Both the position numbers and the translations under genes were made by a program. Positions 51,629 through 63,538 of a stretch of 64,000 bases of DNA are shown piece by piece. The DNA is from Verminephrobacter eiseniae EF01-2 (GTDB lineage Bacteria > Pseudomonadota > Gammaproteobacteria > Burkholderiales > Burkholderiaceae_C), in contig NC_008786.1 in assembly GCF_000015565.1 (NCBI RefSeq), forward strand, positions 248,001-312,000, given 5' to 3'. The notes beneath the pieces are model-generated. The model searched no databases. It was not told where the DNA came from and saw nothing but the letters and a program-made list of their open reading frames with translations. The first letter of the stretch is position 1, and the number at the start of each line of letters is the position of its first letter.

Positions 51629-52081
51629 ATGACCGCACCGCTGGATGACACCGACCGCCAACTGCTGAGCCTGTTGCAGGCCAATGCGCGCGAAGGCACT
51701 GCCACGCTGGCCCGCAGGCTGGGCTTGGCGCGCACCACGGTGGTGGCGCGCATTGCGCGGCTGGAGCGCTCGGGGGTGGTGGCCGGGTATGGCGTGCGGC
51801 TCGGCGCCCGGCTCGATGCCGGCACAGTGCGGGCCTGGTGCTCGATCAGCGTGCTGCCAAAGACGGCGCCCGCCGTGCTGCGCGCGCTGCAAGCGATGGC
51901 CGAGGTCGAGGAGGTTTCTGCCGTGAGCGGGCCGTTCGACTACCTGGTGTTCCTGCGCTGCGCGAGCCACGAGCAACTCGACGCCCTGCTCGACCGCGTG
52001 GGCCAGCTCGACGGCGTGCACCAGACGCAGACCAGCATCGTGCTCAGCCGCAAGATCGACCGCCGCAGCGTGGGTGCGTGA
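51629..52081 (+). CDS. Lrp/AsnC-family transcriptional regulator
   Basis: This 150-residue protein has an N-terminal helix-turn-helix (DDTDRQLLSLLQANAREGTA and LARRLGLARTTVVARIARLE) and a C-terminal RAM ligand-binding domain (EVEEVSAVSGPFDYLVFLRC). That is the standard Lrp/AsnC layout. It is divergently arranged to the saccharopine-dehydrogenase-like gene, with a 158-bp shared control region, and probably regulates it in response to an amino acid. The ATG at 51629 gives the normal family length; the frame upstream is not similar. Confidence 0.92.
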   Translation: MTAPLDDTDRQLLSLLQANAREGTATLARRLGLARTTVVARIARLERSGVVAGYGVRLGARLDAGTVRAWCSISVLPKTAPAVLRALQAMAEVEEVSAVSGPFDYLVFLRCASHEQLDALLDRVGQLDGVHQTQTSIVLSRKIDRRSVGA

Positions 52082-52350
52082 GCGCTGCACGGCCGCCCGC
52101 AGGCGCTCACACCGTAGCCGAAGGCGAAGGTACTCCAGCGAGCGCCGCTGCCCGGCAAGATGCTCCAGGAGCTACCCATTCAATAGCAATAGTGCAGGGC
52201 AAATCGTGCGCCAGCGGCCTGTTTGACGCAAAACCACTTTGCGCCAGCGGATGCCGCCGGGGTGGGATAATCGCCGCCCTGCCGGTGCGCTGCGCCACTG
52301 ACACCAACGCCCCGGCTGCGCCACCGCCCACCCCCGACTTGCTTTTGCCC

Positions 52351-53367
<1,017 letters not shown>

Positions 53368-53383
53368 GCCCCAACTGCTGCTA

Positions 53384-53419
53384 TATTGCAACGCAACAAA
53401 ATATTGCAACGCAACAAAA
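53384..53419. promoter_or_regulatory. two tandem 18-bp repeats with TTGC-N3-GCAA dyads, probable PhaR operator
   Basis: TATTGCAACGCAACAAAA occurs twice in a row (53384-53401 and 53402-53419), 14 bp before the phaZ start. Each copy holds the perfect dyad TTGCAACGCAA. TGC/GCA-rich dyads are the known targets of PhaR, the repressor of polyhydroxyalkanoate genes in many proteobacteria. Sites spaced 18 bp apart just before the ribosome-binding site would suit repression of phaZ. Confidence 0.6.
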
Positions 53420-53433
53420 ACGGAGTTCCGTCC

Positions 53434-55047
53434 ATGCTGTACCACCTCTACGAAACCCAGCGCTCGCTGATGGAGCCCTTTACCGACTTTGCGCAGGCGG
53501 CATCCAAATTGCTCAGCAATCCGGGCTCCCCGCTGAGCCAGACCGGGACGGCCCAGCGCATGGCCGCAGCCTATGACCTGCTCTACCGCTTGGGCAAGGA
53601 TTACGAAAAGCCGGCGTTCGGCATCCACACCGTGGATGTCGACGGTGTCGGTCTGGCCATCCATGAGCGCGTCGAGATCGACAAGCCGTTTTGCGCACTG
53701 CGCCGCTTCAAGCGCTTCTCGGACGACCCGGCCACATTGACCGGGCTCAAGGGCCAGCCTGTGGTGCTCATCGTGGCACCGCTGTCGGGCCACTATGCCA
53801 GCTTGCTGCGCGATACCGTGCGCACCATGCTCCGGGAGCACAAGGTCTACATCACCGACTGGAAGAATGCACGCATGGTGCCGCTGTCCGAGGGGCCATT
53901 CCATCTGGACGACTATGTCAATTACATGCAGGAATTCATCCGCCACCTGCAGGCCAAGTATGGCCATTGCCATGTGGTCAGCGTCTGCCAGCCCACCGTG
54001 CCGGTGCTGGCGGCCGTGTCGCTGATGGCCAGCCGTGGCGAGCAGACACCGCTGACCATGACCATGATGGGCGGCCCCATCGATGCGCGCAAATCGCCCA
54101 CGGCGGTGAACAACCTGGCGATCAACCGCAGCTTCGAGTGGTTCGAGAACAACGTGATCTACCGCGTGCCGGAGAAGTTTCCCGGCGCCGGCCGCCGGGT
54201 CTATCCCGGCTTCCTGCAATACACGGGCTTTGTCGCGATGAACCCCGACCGCCACGCCAGCAGCCACTACGACTACTTCAAGAACCTGGTCAAGGGCGAC
54301 GACGCCAGTGCCGAAGCCCATCGCAATTTCTACGACGAATACAACGCCGTGCTCGACATGGATGCCGACTACTACCTGGAAACCATACAGACCGTCTTTC
54401 AGGACTACAAACTGGTGCACGGCACCTGGGACGTGCGTTCGCCCGAAGACCGGATCGAGCGCGTGCGCCCGCAAGACATCACCAGCACGGCGCTGTTCAC
54501 GGTCGAGGGCGAGCTCGATGATATTTCCGGCTCCGGCCAGACCGAGGCCGCCCACGGGCTGTGCAGCGGCATCGCGCACCAGGCGCAGCGCCATCTGGAG
54601 GTCAAGGGTGCCGGCCACTACGGCATCTTCAGCGGCCGCCGCTGGCGCGACATGGTGTACCCCCAGGTGCGCGACTTCATTCTTGCGCACCCGTCGCCGC
54701 CAAAGAACGCGCTGGCACCGGCCGTTGCCGCTGCTACCGCTGCTGCGGAGGCGCCGGTCGCAGTGCCGGTGACCCCCGCCAGCAAGGCCGGCAGCGAACC
54801 GGCGCAGCAGACGGCACAGACGGTCGAGGCGGTGCCGCCGGCGACTTCTGCGCCCCGCGCTGCGGCCAAAACCCCGGCAGCGCCTGCGATAGCCACGCGC
54901 TGGGTATCGCCCGAGCCGGCCAGCGCCGTGGCCGCCGTGGCCGCCGTGGCCGCCGTGGCCGCCGAGTCGGCCGGGCCGGGCACGGCCCGCAGGGCCGCCA
55001 AGGCGGCGGCAACGCCGGCCCCCCGCAGCAAGGCGCGCAAGGCTTGA
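53434..55047 (+). CDS. phaZ: intracellular polyhydroxyalkanoate depolymerase
   Basis: This 537-residue protein starts [20 protein letters not shown], as in intracellular PhaZ of Burkholderiales. It has [20 protein letters not shown], where cysteine is the nucleophile in place of serine, plus [12 protein letters not shown] and [17 protein letters not shown] with the catalytic histidine. It breaks down stored PHB in the cytoplasm. After about residue 425 there is an Ala/Pro/Lys-rich tail of ~110 residues, longer than in the Ralstonia enzyme, ending [19 protein letters not shown]. The tail contains a 9-bp repeat (GCCGCCGTG, 54931-54966) coding for AAV and could bind granules or DNA. Confidence 0.92.
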   Translation: MLYHLYETQRSLMEPFTDFAQAASKLLSNPGSPLSQTGTAQRMAAAYDLLYRLGKDYEKPAFGIHTVDVDGVGLAIHERVEIDKPFCALRRFKRFSDDPATLTGLKGQPVVLIVAPLSGHYASLLRDTVRTMLREHKVYITDWKNARMVPLSEGPFHLDDYVNYMQEFIRHLQAKYGHCHVVSVCQPTVPVLAAVSLMASRGEQTPLTMTMMGGPIDARKSPTAVNNLAINRSFEWFENNVIYRVPEKFPGAGRRVYPGFLQYTGFVAMNPDRHASSHYDYFKNLVKGDDASAEAHRNFYDEYNAVLDMDADYYLETIQTVFQDYKLVHGTWDVRSPEDRIERVRPQDITSTALFTVEGELDDISGSGQTEAAHGLCSGIAHQAQRHLEVKGAGHYGIFSGRRWRDMVYPQVRDFILAHPSPPKNALAPAVAAATAAAEAPVAVPVTPASKAGSEPAQQTAQTVEAVPPATSAPRAAAKTPAAPAIATRWVSPEPASAVAAVAAVAAVAAESAGPGTARRAAKAAATPAPRSKARKA

Positions 55048-55706
55048 GCCAGCCGCCAGCCGCCGACGCCTTGGCCGATCTGGCGGCGCGGATCGACGCC
55101 GCGCTGCCCCAGACGCAATGCACGCGCTGCGGCTATCCCGACTGCCGCGCCTATGCGCAGGCCATTGCCGAGGGCGCGGCCGCGATCAACCAATGCCCGC
55201 CCGGCGGGGCCGAGGGGGTGGCGCGCCTGGCCGCGATCACCGGCCAGACAGCGCTGGCGCTGAATGCCCGGCATGGGAGCGAGGGGCCGCGCTCGGTGGC
55301 GTTCATCGATGAGGACTGGTGCATCGGCTGCACGCTGTGCCTGAAGGTCTGCCCCACCGACGCCATCGTCGGCGCCAGCAAGATGATGCACACCATCATC
55401 GAACGCTACTGCACCGGGTGTGAACTGTGCCTGCCCGTGTGCCCCGTGGACTGCATCGCGCTGGACACCGCCAGCGGCGCCACCACCGGCTGGGCCGCCT
55501 GGTCCGCAGCGCAGGCACAGCAGGCGCGCCAGCGCTATCGACGGCATCGCCAGCGCATGCCGGGCGAAGACCCGTTGGCGCAGCGCAGCGCAGCAGCCGG
55601 CAGCGCCACGGAACAGGCAGACCAGGCAGCAGACCAAGCGCGCCAGGCGCGCATCGCAGCCGCCCTGGAACGCGCGCGCCAGCGCCGGCAGGCAGGCCCG
55701 CACTGA
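55044..55706 (+). CDS. rnfB: RnfB-like iron-sulfur protein
   Basis: This 220-residue protein has an N-terminal Fe-S segment [16 protein letters not shown]...NQCPPGG and two ferredoxin-like clusters, [18 protein letters not shown] and [16 protein letters not shown], in the order known for RnfB/RsxB. The hydrophobic N-terminal anchor of classic RnfB is missing. The start is taken as TTG at 55044, overlapping the phaZ stop as TTGA; other starts are not supported by similarity. No other rnf genes are near. Such stand-alone RnfB proteins are common in Burkholderiales. The charged Ala/Gln/Arg-rich end (after about residue 140) is probably a coiled helix. Confidence 0.82.
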   Translation: MSQPPAADALADLAARIDAALPQTQCTRCGYPDCRAYAQAIAEGAAAINQCPPGGAEGVARLAAITGQTALALNARHGSEGPRSVAFIDEDWCIGCTLCLKVCPTDAIVGASKMMHTIIERYCTGCELCLPVCPVDCIALDTASGATTGWAAWSAAQAQQARQRYRRHRQRMPGEDPLAQRSAAAGSATEQADQAADQARQARIAAALERARQRRQAGPH

Positions 55707-55807
55707 ATCGGCACCGGCAAAGACGCGCTCGCGGCACCAGCGCGCGCAGCGCGTCGGTAACCAACACTTACATTCCGTCGACCCGACCCCTGCCGATAAT
55801 ATGCTGC

Positions 55808-57037
55808 ATGAATCCCTTGCTTTCCCGCCTGCAGCCCTACCCTTTCGAGCGGCTGCGACAGCTCTTTGCGGGGGTGACCCCGGCTGCGGCTTACAGTCCC
55901 ATCAGCCTGGGCATGGGCGAGCCGCGCCATCCGGCGCCGCAGTTGGTCAAGGACGCATTGATCGGGCATCTGGCGGGCCTGGGCCATTACCCGGCCACCG
56001 CCGGCGAGCCGCAACTGCGCGCGGCCTGCGCCGCCTGGCTCCAGCGGCGCTACGGACTGGCGCTGGACCCGGGCAGCCAGTTGCTCCCGGTGAACGGCTC
56101 GCGCGAAGCATTGTTCGCGTTCGCCCAGACCGTCATCGACCCCTCGCAAGGCCCGCCGTTCGTGGTCTGCCCGAACCCGTTCTATCAAATCTACGAAGGC
56201 GCTGCGCTGTTGGCCGGGGCCAGACCGTACTACGCCTGCAGCGACCCGGCGCGCAACTTCGCCGTGGACTGGGACGCAGTGCCCGCCAACGTTTGGCAGC
56301 GCACGCAACTGCTGTTTCTGTGCTCGCCGGGCAACCCTACCGGCGCCGTGATGCCGCTGGCCGAATGGCAAAAGCTGTTGGCACTGAGCGAGCGCCATGG
56401 TTTCGTCATCGCCTCGGACGAGTGCTACAGCGAAATTTATGCCCATGACCCGCCCCCGCTGGGCGGCCTGCAGGCGGCCGCCGCGTCGGGCCGGGGCGAC
56501 TTCAAGAACCTGATTGCTTTCACCAGCCTGTCCAAGCGCAGCAACGTGCCCGGCCTGCGCAGCGGCTTCGTGGCCGGCGACGCGGCGCTGATCAAGTCCT
56601 TTTTGCTCTACCGCACCTACCACGGCAGCGCCATGGGCCCGAGCGTGCAGGCGGCCAGCATCGCAGCCTGGGGGGACGAGCAGCATGTGCAGGAAAACCG
56701 CGCGCGCTACCGCGAGAAGTTCGCCCGGGTCACCCCGCTGCTGGCCCGGGTGATGCAGGTCGCATTGCCCGACGCCGGCTTTTACCTGTGGGCCCGGGTG
56801 CCCGACGCATTCGGCCTGGACGACACCGGGTTCGCACAAGCCCTGCTGGCCCAATACAATGTCACAGTACTGCCGGGCAGTTATCTGGCCCGGGCAGTCC
56901 AGGGCCACAACCCCGGCGCCGGGCGCGTGCGCATGGCCTTGGTGGCCGAAACCGAAGAATGCATGCAGGCTGCGGAGCGCATCGTGCAGTTCGCCCGATC
57001 CCATGCGGACCGACCCCCATCATCGATATCGACATGA
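55808..57037 (+). CDS. dapC: succinyldiaminopimelate transaminase
   Basis: This 409-residue PLP aminotransferase of fold type I begins [20 protein letters not shown], as in betaproteobacterial DapC. It has [30 protein letters not shown] and [20 protein letters not shown], where the lysine binds PLP. It makes N-succinyl-LL-2,6-diaminopimelate in lysine and peptidoglycan biosynthesis. It is followed directly by dapD (ATGA overlap) and by dapE three genes on, which confirms the pathway. A GATAAT at about 55796 may be its promoter -10. Confidence 0.92.
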   Translation: MNPLLSRLQPYPFERLRQLFAGVTPAAAYSPISLGMGEPRHPAPQLVKDALIGHLAGLGHYPATAGEPQLRAACAAWLQRRYGLALDPGSQLLPVNGSREALFAFAQTVIDPSQGPPFVVCPNPFYQIYEGAALLAGARPYYACSDPARNFAVDWDAVPANVWQRTQLLFLCSPGNPTGAVMPLAEWQKLLALSERHGFVIASDECYSEIYAHDPPPLGGLQAAAASGRGDFKNLIAFTSLSKRSNVPGLRSGFVAGDAALIKSFLLYRTYHGSAMGPSVQAASIAAWGDEQHVQENRARYREKFARVTPLLARVMQVALPDAGFYLWARVPDAFGLDDTGFAQALLAQYNVTVLPGSYLARAVQGHNPGAGRVRMALVAETEECMQAAERIVQFARSHADRPPSSIST

Positions 57038-57867
57038 GCTCATCACTGCAAACCATCATCGACCAGGCCTGGGAGCAGCGCGCCAGCCTGTCTGCCGGCG
57101 CCGCGCCAAAGGAAACGCTGGACGCCGTCGCCCAGGTGCTCTCCGAACTGAACAACGGCCGCTTGCGCGTGGCCACGCGCGCCAGCGTCGGCCAGTGGAC
57201 CGTGCACCAGTGGATCAAGAAGGCCGTGCTGCTGTCGTTTCGGCTGAGCGACAACGCCGTCATCGAGGCCGGCGCCCTGCGTTTTTACGACAAGGTGCAA
57301 CCGAAGTTTTCCCACCTGGACGAGCAAGGCATGAAGGCCGCCGGCGTGCGCGTGGTGCCGCCTGCCGTCGCCCGCCACGGCAGCTTCATCGCCAAGGGCG
57401 CGGTGCTGATGCCCTGCTACGTCAACGTCGGCGCCCATGTGGGCGCAGGCACCATGGTCGACACCTGGGCCACCGTCGGCTCATGCGCGCAGATCGGCGC
57501 GCATGTGCACCTGTCGGGCGGCGTGGGCATCGGCGGCGTGCTCGAGCCGCTGCAAGCCGGCCCCACCATCATCGAAGACAACTGCTTCATCGGCGCCCGC
57601 TCGGAGGTGGTCGAAGGCGTGGTCGTGGAGGAGAACTCGGTGCTGGGCATGGGCGTGTACCTGGGCCAAAGCACCCCCCTGTTCGACCGCGCCAGCGGCC
57701 AGATCAGCTACGGCCGCGTCCCCTCGGGCAGCGTGGTGGTCAGCGGCAGCCTGCCCAAGACCGCGGCCAATGGCGCGCCCTACGGCATGTATGCAGCGAT
57801 CATCGTCAAGCGCGTCGATGCCCAAACCCGTTCCAAGACCAGCATCAACGATCTGCTGCGCGAGTGA
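57034..57867 (+). CDS. dapD: tetrahydrodipicolinate N-succinyltransferase
   Basis: This 277-residue protein has the N-terminal helical domain ([15 protein letters not shown]) and a left-handed beta-helix of hexapeptide repeats ([21 protein letters not shown] and [21 protein letters not shown]) that identify DapD. It transfers succinyl from succinyl-CoA to tetrahydrodipicolinate. The length is that of the family. The start overlaps the dapC stop as ATGA. Confidence 0.95.
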   Translation: MSSSLQTIIDQAWEQRASLSAGAAPKETLDAVAQVLSELNNGRLRVATRASVGQWTVHQWIKKAVLLSFRLSDNAVIEAGALRFYDKVQPKFSHLDEQGMKAAGVRVVPPAVARHGSFIAKGAVLMPCYVNVGAHVGAGTMVDTWATVGSCAQIGAHVHLSGGVGIGGVLEPLQAGPTIIEDNCFIGARSEVVEGVVVEENSVLGMGVYLGQSTPLFDRASGQISYGRVPSGSVVVSGSLPKTAANGAPYGMYAAIIVKRVDAQTRSKTSINDLLRE

Positions 57868-57906
57868 TGTGCAAAGTGATGTATGTCGCAACCGGAGGGT
57901 ACGGTC

Positions 57907-59073
57907 ATGGGCACGATGGAGCGGATTTTGCGCCTGATGAACGAGAAAGGCGCCTCGGATGTTTTCCTGTCGGCCAATGCACCGGCGCTGCTCAAGATCA
58001 ACGGCGAGTGCATGCCGATCAACAACCAGATCCTGCCCACCGATGCGCCGCGCAACCTGCTGTCCGAAATACTGCCCCCGAACCGCATCGAAGAATTGGA
58101 AGAAACCGGCGAGCTCAACATGGGCCTGCCGTTGGACGGTGTCGGGCGCTTTCGCATCAGCGCCATGCGCCAAAGCGGCAGCTACGCGGTGGTGATCCGC
58201 TTCATCACGCAACAGGTCCCGGATTTCGACTCGCTGAACCTGCCCCCGGTGCTGCGCGACCTGATCATGGAAAAGCGCGGCCTGATCCTGCTGGCAGGCG
58301 CCTCGGGCTCGGGCAAGAGCACCACGCTGGCATCGATGATAGACAGCCGCAACACCTATCTGCGGGGCCATATCCTGACCATCGAAGACCCGGTGGAATA
58401 CCGCTTCCACAACAAGAAGTCGATCATCAACCAGCGCGAGGTAGGCGCTGACACCCAGTCGCTGCAAATCGCCTTGAAGAACGCGCTGCGCCAGGCCCCG
58501 GATGTGATCCTGATCGGCGAAATCCGCGACCGCGAAACCATGACGGCCGCTATTGCCTATGCCCAGTCGGGCCACCTGTGCCTGTCGACGCTGCACGCCA
58601 GCAACAGCTACCACGCGCTCAACCGCATCCTGTCCTTTTATCCGGTCGAAGTGCGGCCCACGATGCTCGGCGACCTGGCCTTTGCGCTGCGGGCCATCGT
58701 GTCGCAGCGCCTGCTGCGCACCCTCGACACCCGCCGCGTGCCGGCGGTGGAAGTCCTGCTCAACACCAGTCTGATCGCCGATCTGGTGGAAAAAGGCGAC
58801 TTCTTCGGCGTCAAGGAAGCCATGGAAAAGTCCATCGCCGAAGGCTCGCAAACCTTCGAGGCGGCATTGGCCAAACTGGTCATGGCAGGCAAGATAGAAC
58901 GCAAGGAGGGCCTGGCCCATGCCGACTCGCCGGCCAACCTGATGTGGCGCCTGCAAAATGACTTCTCGCTGGCGGACAAGGCCGCCCGTGCCCAAATACA
59001 GGCACGCGAGCATGTGCCCGACGACCAGCCCACATTCACCGAGATCGTGCTCGACGACTCGCCCGATGCCTGA
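57907..59073 (+). CDS. pilU: type IV pilus retraction ATPase PilU
   Basis: This 388-residue hexameric ATPase of the PilT/PilU group has MERILRLMNEKGASDVFLSA, Walker A GASGSGKSTT, the Asp box LTIEDPVEYRF and Walker B QAPDVILIGEIRDRETM, then the His box SGHLCLSTLHASNSYHALNR. The C-terminal extension rich in acidic residues is typical of PilU. GGAGG lies 8 bp before the ATG at 57907; an ATG at 57883 is not favoured. It lies between dapD and dapE, away from pilT. Confidence 0.88.
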   Translation: MGTMERILRLMNEKGASDVFLSANAPALLKINGECMPINNQILPTDAPRNLLSEILPPNRIEELEETGELNMGLPLDGVGRFRISAMRQSGSYAVVIRFITQQVPDFDSLNLPPVLRDLIMEKRGLILLAGASGSGKSTTLASMIDSRNTYLRGHILTIEDPVEYRFHNKKSIINQREVGADTQSLQIALKNALRQAPDVILIGEIRDRETMTAAIAYAQSGHLCLSTLHASNSYHALNRILSFYPVEVRPTMLGDLAFALRAIVSQRLLRTLDTRRVPAVEVLLNTSLIADLVEKGDFFGVKEAMEKSIAEGSQTFEAALAKLVMAGKIERKEGLAHADSPANLMWRLQNDFSLADKAARAQIQAREHVPDDQPTFTEIVLDDSPDA

Positions 59074-59101
59074 GCCTTCTTCCTGACCGATGTCCTGACC
59101 G

Positions 59102-60307
59102 ATGACCCGCACCCTGCACCTGGCCGAACAGCTCATTGCCCGGCCTTCGATCACCCCCGATGACGCGGGCTGCCTTGATCTGCTGGCCGCCAGGCTGGCG
59201 CCGCTGGGCTTCGTCTGCGAGCGCATGGACAGCGGCCCGGCCCGGCAGCGCGTCAGCAACCTATGGGCAAAACGGCCCGTTGCGCAGGTGCCGGATGCGC
59301 ATGACGCCAGCAAAACGGCAGTCAAAACCATCGTCTTCGCGGGCCACACCGATGTCGTACCCACCGGCCCACTGGAGCAGTGGAGCAGCAACCCGTTTTT
59401 GCCCACCCGCAGGGATGGCCGGCTCTATGGCCGTGGCGCCAGCGACATGAAGACCTCGATTGCCGCTTTCATCGTGGCGCTCGAAGAATTCCTGGCGGCC
59501 ACGCCCGAGCCCCGTATCGCTCTGGCGCTGCTGCTGACCAGCGACGAGGAAGGCCCCTCGGTAGACGGCACCCGGGTGGTGGTCGAGCAACTCAAGGCAC
59601 GCGGCGACAGCATCGACTACTGCATCGTCGGCGAACCCACCGCCGTCGAAAAAACCGGCGACATGGTCAAGAACGGCAGGCGCGGCACGCTCAGCGGCCG
59701 GCTGCTCGTGCGCGGCATACAGGGGCATATCGCCTATCCGCAACTGGCACGCAACCCGATCCACCAGGCCCTGCCCGCCCTGGCGGAGTTGGCCGCCACC
59801 GAGTGGGACCAGGGCAATGAATTCTTCCCGCCCACCAGTTGGCAGATCAGCAACCTGCACGCAGGCACCGGCGCCACCAACGTGATTCCCGGCGAGATGG
59901 TGCTGGACTTCAACTTCCGCTTCTCCACGCAATCGTGCGCCGAAGGTCTGCAACGACATGTGCAGCAACTGCTCGAACGCCACGGCCTGAGCTACGAACT
60001 GCACTGGACGCTGGGCGGCCAGCCGTTTCTGACCACGCCGGGCGAACTGCTGCAAGCCGTCGAGCAAGCGATCAGCGCCGAAACCGGGCTGAGCGCCGCG
60101 CTCTCGACCACCGGCGGCACCAGCGACGGCCGCTTCATTGCCCACATCTGCCCGCAGGTGATCGAACTCGGCCCGCCCAACGCCAGCGTCCACAAGATCG
60201 ACGAGCATGTGCTGCTGACCGACATCGAAGCGCTCAAGAACATCTACCGCCGCACACTGGAAAACCTGCAAGCGCAGGCATTGGCCGCAGCGACGATGCC
60301 GGCATGA
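59102..60307 (+). CDS. dapE: succinyl-diaminopimelate desuccinylase
   Basis: This 401-residue M20 metalloenzyme has [18 protein letters not shown], the metal sites [16 protein letters not shown] and [28 protein letters not shown] and the C-terminal [20 protein letters not shown] typical of DapE. It hydrolyses N-succinyl-LL-diaminopimelate to LL-diaminopimelate. A short insertion ([14 protein letters not shown]) is seen near residue 65. Its stop overlaps the prmB start as ATGA. Confidence 0.94.
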   Translation: MTRTLHLAEQLIARPSITPDDAGCLDLLAARLAPLGFVCERMDSGPARQRVSNLWAKRPVAQVPDAHDASKTAVKTIVFAGHTDVVPTGPLEQWSSNPFLPTRRDGRLYGRGASDMKTSIAAFIVALEEFLAATPEPRIALALLLTSDEEGPSVDGTRVVVEQLKARGDSIDYCIVGEPTAVEKTGDMVKNGRRGTLSGRLLVRGIQGHIAYPQLARNPIHQALPALAELAATEWDQGNEFFPPTSWQISNLHAGTGATNVIPGEMVLDFNFRFSTQSCAEGLQRHVQQLLERHGLSYELHWTLGGQPFLTTPGELLQAVEQAISAETGLSAALSTTGGTSDGRFIAHICPQVIELGPPNASVHKIDEHVLLTDIEALKNIYRRTLENLQAQALAAATMPA

Positions 60308-61260
60308 GGGGGCGGCAGGCAGCCACCGCCGGCGCCATCATTGGCAAAATCGCCGGCGGCGCCATCGGCGAAATGGTCGACGGCACCATTGGCGCCGTGG
60401 TCGAAACCGGCGCGCGACAGTTGGCGGCGGCGGGCCTGTCCTTCGGCCATGGCACCACCAATGCGCATGACGAGGCCGCATGGCTGGTGCTCTGGCGCCT
60501 GGGCCTGCCGCTGGACAGCGACCTGTCGGCCTTGAAGAACCAGCCGGTGACGCAGGCGCAGCTTGCGCAGCTTGCCGCACTTTTCGAAGAACGCATGCAC
60601 AGCCGCAAACCCGCCGCCTATCTGACGCGCGAGGCCTGGTTGCAGGGCGTGGCGTTCTACATCGACGAGCGCGCCATCGTGCCGCGCAGCCTGATCGCCG
60701 AACTGCTGGCCGACGGCAGCGTCGACGAATTCCTGGGCGCGCACACCCGCCAGGTGCTCGACCTGTGCACCGGCAATGGCAGCCTGGCAGTGCTGGCCGC
60801 GCTGGCCTGGCCCGAGGTGCAAGTGACCGGCGCCGATATTTCGCCCGAGGCCCTGGCCGTTGCCCGCATCAACGTCGAGCGGCATGGCTTGCAGCAGCGC
60901 ATCGCACTGCAACTGTCGGACGGCCTGTCCGCCCTGCCCGGTCCCTGGGACCTGATCCTGTGCAATCCACCCTATGTGAATGCGGCCAGCATGGCAGCCC
61001 TGCCCGCCGAATACCGCGCCGAACCCCGGCTCGCGCTGGCCGGCGGCGCTGACGGCATGGACTTCATCCGTCCGCTGCTCAGAACCGCCGCAGCCTGCAT
61101 GAGCGACAATGCGGTGCTGGTTTTGGAAATCGGCAATGAACGGCCCGGCTTTGAAGCCGCGTTCGCGCAGCACCCCGTGCACTGGCTGGCCACCAGCGCC
61201 GGCCCGGACCAGGTGCTGCTGCTGACCAGGCAGGCCCTGGCCCTGTTTTTCTGCTCCTGA
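60304..61260 (+). CDS. prmB: ribosomal protein L3 glutamine N5-methyltransferase
   Basis: This 318-residue SAM-dependent methyltransferase has [20 protein letters not shown] (SAM-binding motif I), a [20 protein letters not shown] segment with the catalytic NPPY, and the N-terminal helical domain with [19 protein letters not shown]. These distinguish PrmB from HemK/PrmC. The first ~35 residues ([20 protein letters not shown]) are a Gly/Ile-rich insert not usual for the family. The gene overlaps dapE and the ABC-F gene at either end, so all three are translated together. Confidence 0.9.
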   Translation: MRGRQAATAGAIIGKIAGGAIGEMVDGTIGAVVETGARQLAAAGLSFGHGTTNAHDEAAWLVLWRLGLPLDSDLSALKNQPVTQAQLAQLAALFEERMHSRKPAAYLTREAWLQGVAFYIDERAIVPRSLIAELLADGSVDEFLGAHTRQVLDLCTGNGSLAVLAALAWPEVQVTGADISPEALAVARINVERHGLQQRIALQLSDGLSALPGPWDLILCNPPYVNAASMAALPAEYRAEPRLALAGGADGMDFIRPLLRTAAACMSDNAVLVLEIGNERPGFEAAFAQHPVHWLATSAGPDQVLLLTRQALALFFCS

Positions 61261-63281
61261 TGATCACCCTCAAAAACCTCAGCCTGCGCCGTGGCAGCAA
61301 GCTACTGCTGGACCAGGTCTGCGTCAGCATCAACCCCGGCGAGAGCATCGGCCTGGTCGGCCGCAACGGCGCCGGCAAATCCACGCTCCTGGCCTTGCTG
61401 ACCCGCCAGTTGCACGAAGACGCGGGCGATTTGTTCATCCCGCCCCAATGGCGCATGGCGCAGGTGGAGCAGACCATGCCGGAGACCGCCGAGCCGGCCA
61501 CCGATTTCGTGCTGCGCGGCGACAGCCGCCTGACCGAACTGCGCGCGGCGCTGGAAAAAGCCCAGGCCGACGGCGATGGCATGGCCATCGCCCACGCATA
61601 TGGCGACCTGACCGACGCCGGCGAACATGACGCCCGGCCGCGCGCGCAAGCGCTGATCCTCGGGCTGGGCTTCAAACTGGCCGAGCTCGACCAACCCGTG
61701 AACAGCTTCTCGGGCGGTTGGCGCATGCGCTTGCAACTGGCGCGCGCGCTGATGAGCCCCTCCGATCTGCTGCTGCTCGACGAACCCACCAACCACCTGG
61801 ACCTGGACGCGCTGGTATGGCTCGAAACCTGGCTCAAGCGCTACACCGGAACGCTGATCGTCATCAGCCACGACCGGGAATTCCTCGACGCCATCACCGA
61901 AGTCACGCTGCACATCGACAACGCCCGGATCACACGCTACGGCGGCAACTACAGCCGTTTCGAAGAACTGCGAACCCAGCAGTTGGAACTGCAACAAGCC
62001 TCGTGGGCCAAGCAGCAAGACCGGATCGCCCACCTGCAAAAATTCATAGACCGCTTCAAGGCCAAGGCCAGCAAGGCCCGGCAGGCGCAAAGCCGCGTCA
62101 AGGCGCTCGAGCGCATGGAAAAGATCGCACCGATGCTGGCCAGCGCCGACTTCAGCTTCGGGTTCAAAGAGCCTGGCCAACTGCCCAACCCGATGCTGGC
62201 CATCGCCGACGCTGCGTTCGGCTACACCGGCCAGGACCGCACGGCAAACACCGTCTTGCGCCATGTCAACCGCTCGGTGCTGGCCGGGCAGCGCATCGGC
62301 ATCCTGGGGGCCAACGGCCAGGGCAAATCGACACTGGTCAAGACCATTGCGCGCGCCATGCAACCGCTGGCGGGCCAGATCACCGAGGGCAAGGGCCTGG
62401 TGATCGGCTACTTTGCCCAGCAGGAGCTGGACCTGCTGCGCCCGGCCGACGACCCGCTCGCGCACATGCTCCGCCTGGCCAAGGACATCGGCCCCGGCAG
62501 CCGCGAACCCGCCCGCGAACAAGACCTGCGCAACCACCTGGGCCGCTTCAACTTCTCGGGCGACATGGTTCGGCAGACCGTGGGCACCATGAGCGGCGGC
62601 GAAAAAGCCCGCCTGGTGCTGGCCATGATCGTCTGGCAACGCCCCAACCTGCTGCTGCTCGACGAACCCACCAACCACCTGGACCTGGCCACACGCGAGG
62701 CGCTGACGATGGCGCTGAACGAATTCGAAGGCACCGTGCTCCTGGTCAGCCATGACCGCGCCCTGTTGCGCGCCGTCTGCGATGAATTCTGGCTGGTCGG
62801 CCGGGGCGTGGTGGCGCCATTCGACGGCGATCTGGACGACTACCAGCGCTATCTGCTCGACGAAGCCAAGCGGCTGCGCGAACAGGCGCGGCTGGCACCG
62901 GAGACCTCCGTGCGCGCCGAAGCAACGGCGGCCCCCATTGCCGCCCCGGCAACCCGACACACCGACCCTGCGGTAACCCGACACACCGCCGCTGCGGCAA
63001 CCCAGCGCAAGCTCGACGCCCAGGCGCGCCAGCAACTGGCCGACAAGACCCGCCCACTGAACCAGCAACTGCAACAGATCGACCAGCGCCTGGCGCTTTT
63101 GTCCACCGAACGGTCGGCACTGGAGCAAAAGCTCAACCAGGCCCTGCCCGCCACCGAAATCGCCGCCTGCGGCCGGCGCCTGAAAGCCGCAAACGCCGAG
63201 ACCGCCCGGCTGGAAGAGCGCTGGCTGGAAATTTCTGCCGCGCTCGAAGAAATTTCTGGAGCCACAGTCAACGGACCATGA
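61260..63281 (+). CDS. ABC-F family ATPase (YheS-like)
   Basis: This 673-residue protein has two ABC domains without membrane segments: Walker A GLVGRNGAGKSTLLALL and GILGANGQGKSTLVKTI, signatures SFSGGWRMRLQLARAL and TMSGGEKARLVLAMIV, and Walker B LLLLDEPTNHLDLDA and LLLLDEPTNHLDLAT. A linker of about 75 residues separates them. ABC-F proteins act on the ribosome, and this size and the C-terminal coiled coil (LNQQLQQIDQRLALLSTERS) fit the YheS group. An ATG starts inside the prmB stop (TGATG). The linker before the coiled coil holds a repeated RHTDPAVTRHTAAA motif. Confidence 0.92.
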   Translation: MITLKNLSLRRGSKLLLDQVCVSINPGESIGLVGRNGAGKSTLLALLTRQLHEDAGDLFIPPQWRMAQVEQTMPETAEPATDFVLRGDSRLTELRAALEKAQADGDGMAIAHAYGDLTDAGEHDARPRAQALILGLGFKLAELDQPVNSFSGGWRMRLQLARALMSPSDLLLLDEPTNHLDLDALVWLETWLKRYTGTLIVISHDREFLDAITEVTLHIDNARITRYGGNYSRFEELRTQQLELQQASWAKQQDRIAHLQKFIDRFKAKASKARQAQSRVKALERMEKIAPMLASADFSFGFKEPGQLPNPMLAIADAAFGYTGQDRTANTVLRHVNRSVLAGQRIGILGANGQGKSTLVKTIARAMQPLAGQITEGKGLVIGYFAQQELDLLRPADDPLAHMLRLAKDIGPGSREPAREQDLRNHLGRFNFSGDMVRQTVGTMSGGEKARLVLAMIVWQRPNLLLLDEPTNHLDLATREALTMALNEFEGTVLLVSHDRALLRAVCDEFWLVGRGVVAPFDGDLDDYQRYLLDEAKRLREQARLAPETSVRAEATAAPIAAPATRHTDPAVTRHTAAAATQRKLDAQARQQLADKTRPLNQQLQQIDQRLALLSTERSALEQKLNQALPATEIAACGRRLKAANAETARLEERWLEISAALEEISGATVNGP

Positions 63282-63538
63282 ATCGACCACGTTGTGGCTG
63301 CATTACAGGAGTTTTCCAACATGCACACCACCACCTTGTCCGCCTGGCCCGAAGACGAACGCGATCGCAAGCGTTGAAAAGACAGCCTGCCCCAGCCCTC
63401 GACCCGGCCAGGATCGGGGCGGCCATGCCGAATTCCATTTCCAAATCGTTCGCGAACGCAAAGGCGAAGCGCAGGTAGCACCCATGTACGGCAAGCGACG
63501 CCGACGAAGCGCACGCATGATTCAGGAATGCAATCCAA

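Noticed and set aside
63321..63377. 18-codon frame (MHTTTLSAWPEDERDRKR) with AGGAG upstream, between the ABC-F gene and the partial gene
   Set aside because: The ribosome-binding site is good, but the product is very short with no recognisable family; it may be a remnant of a larger gene or chance.
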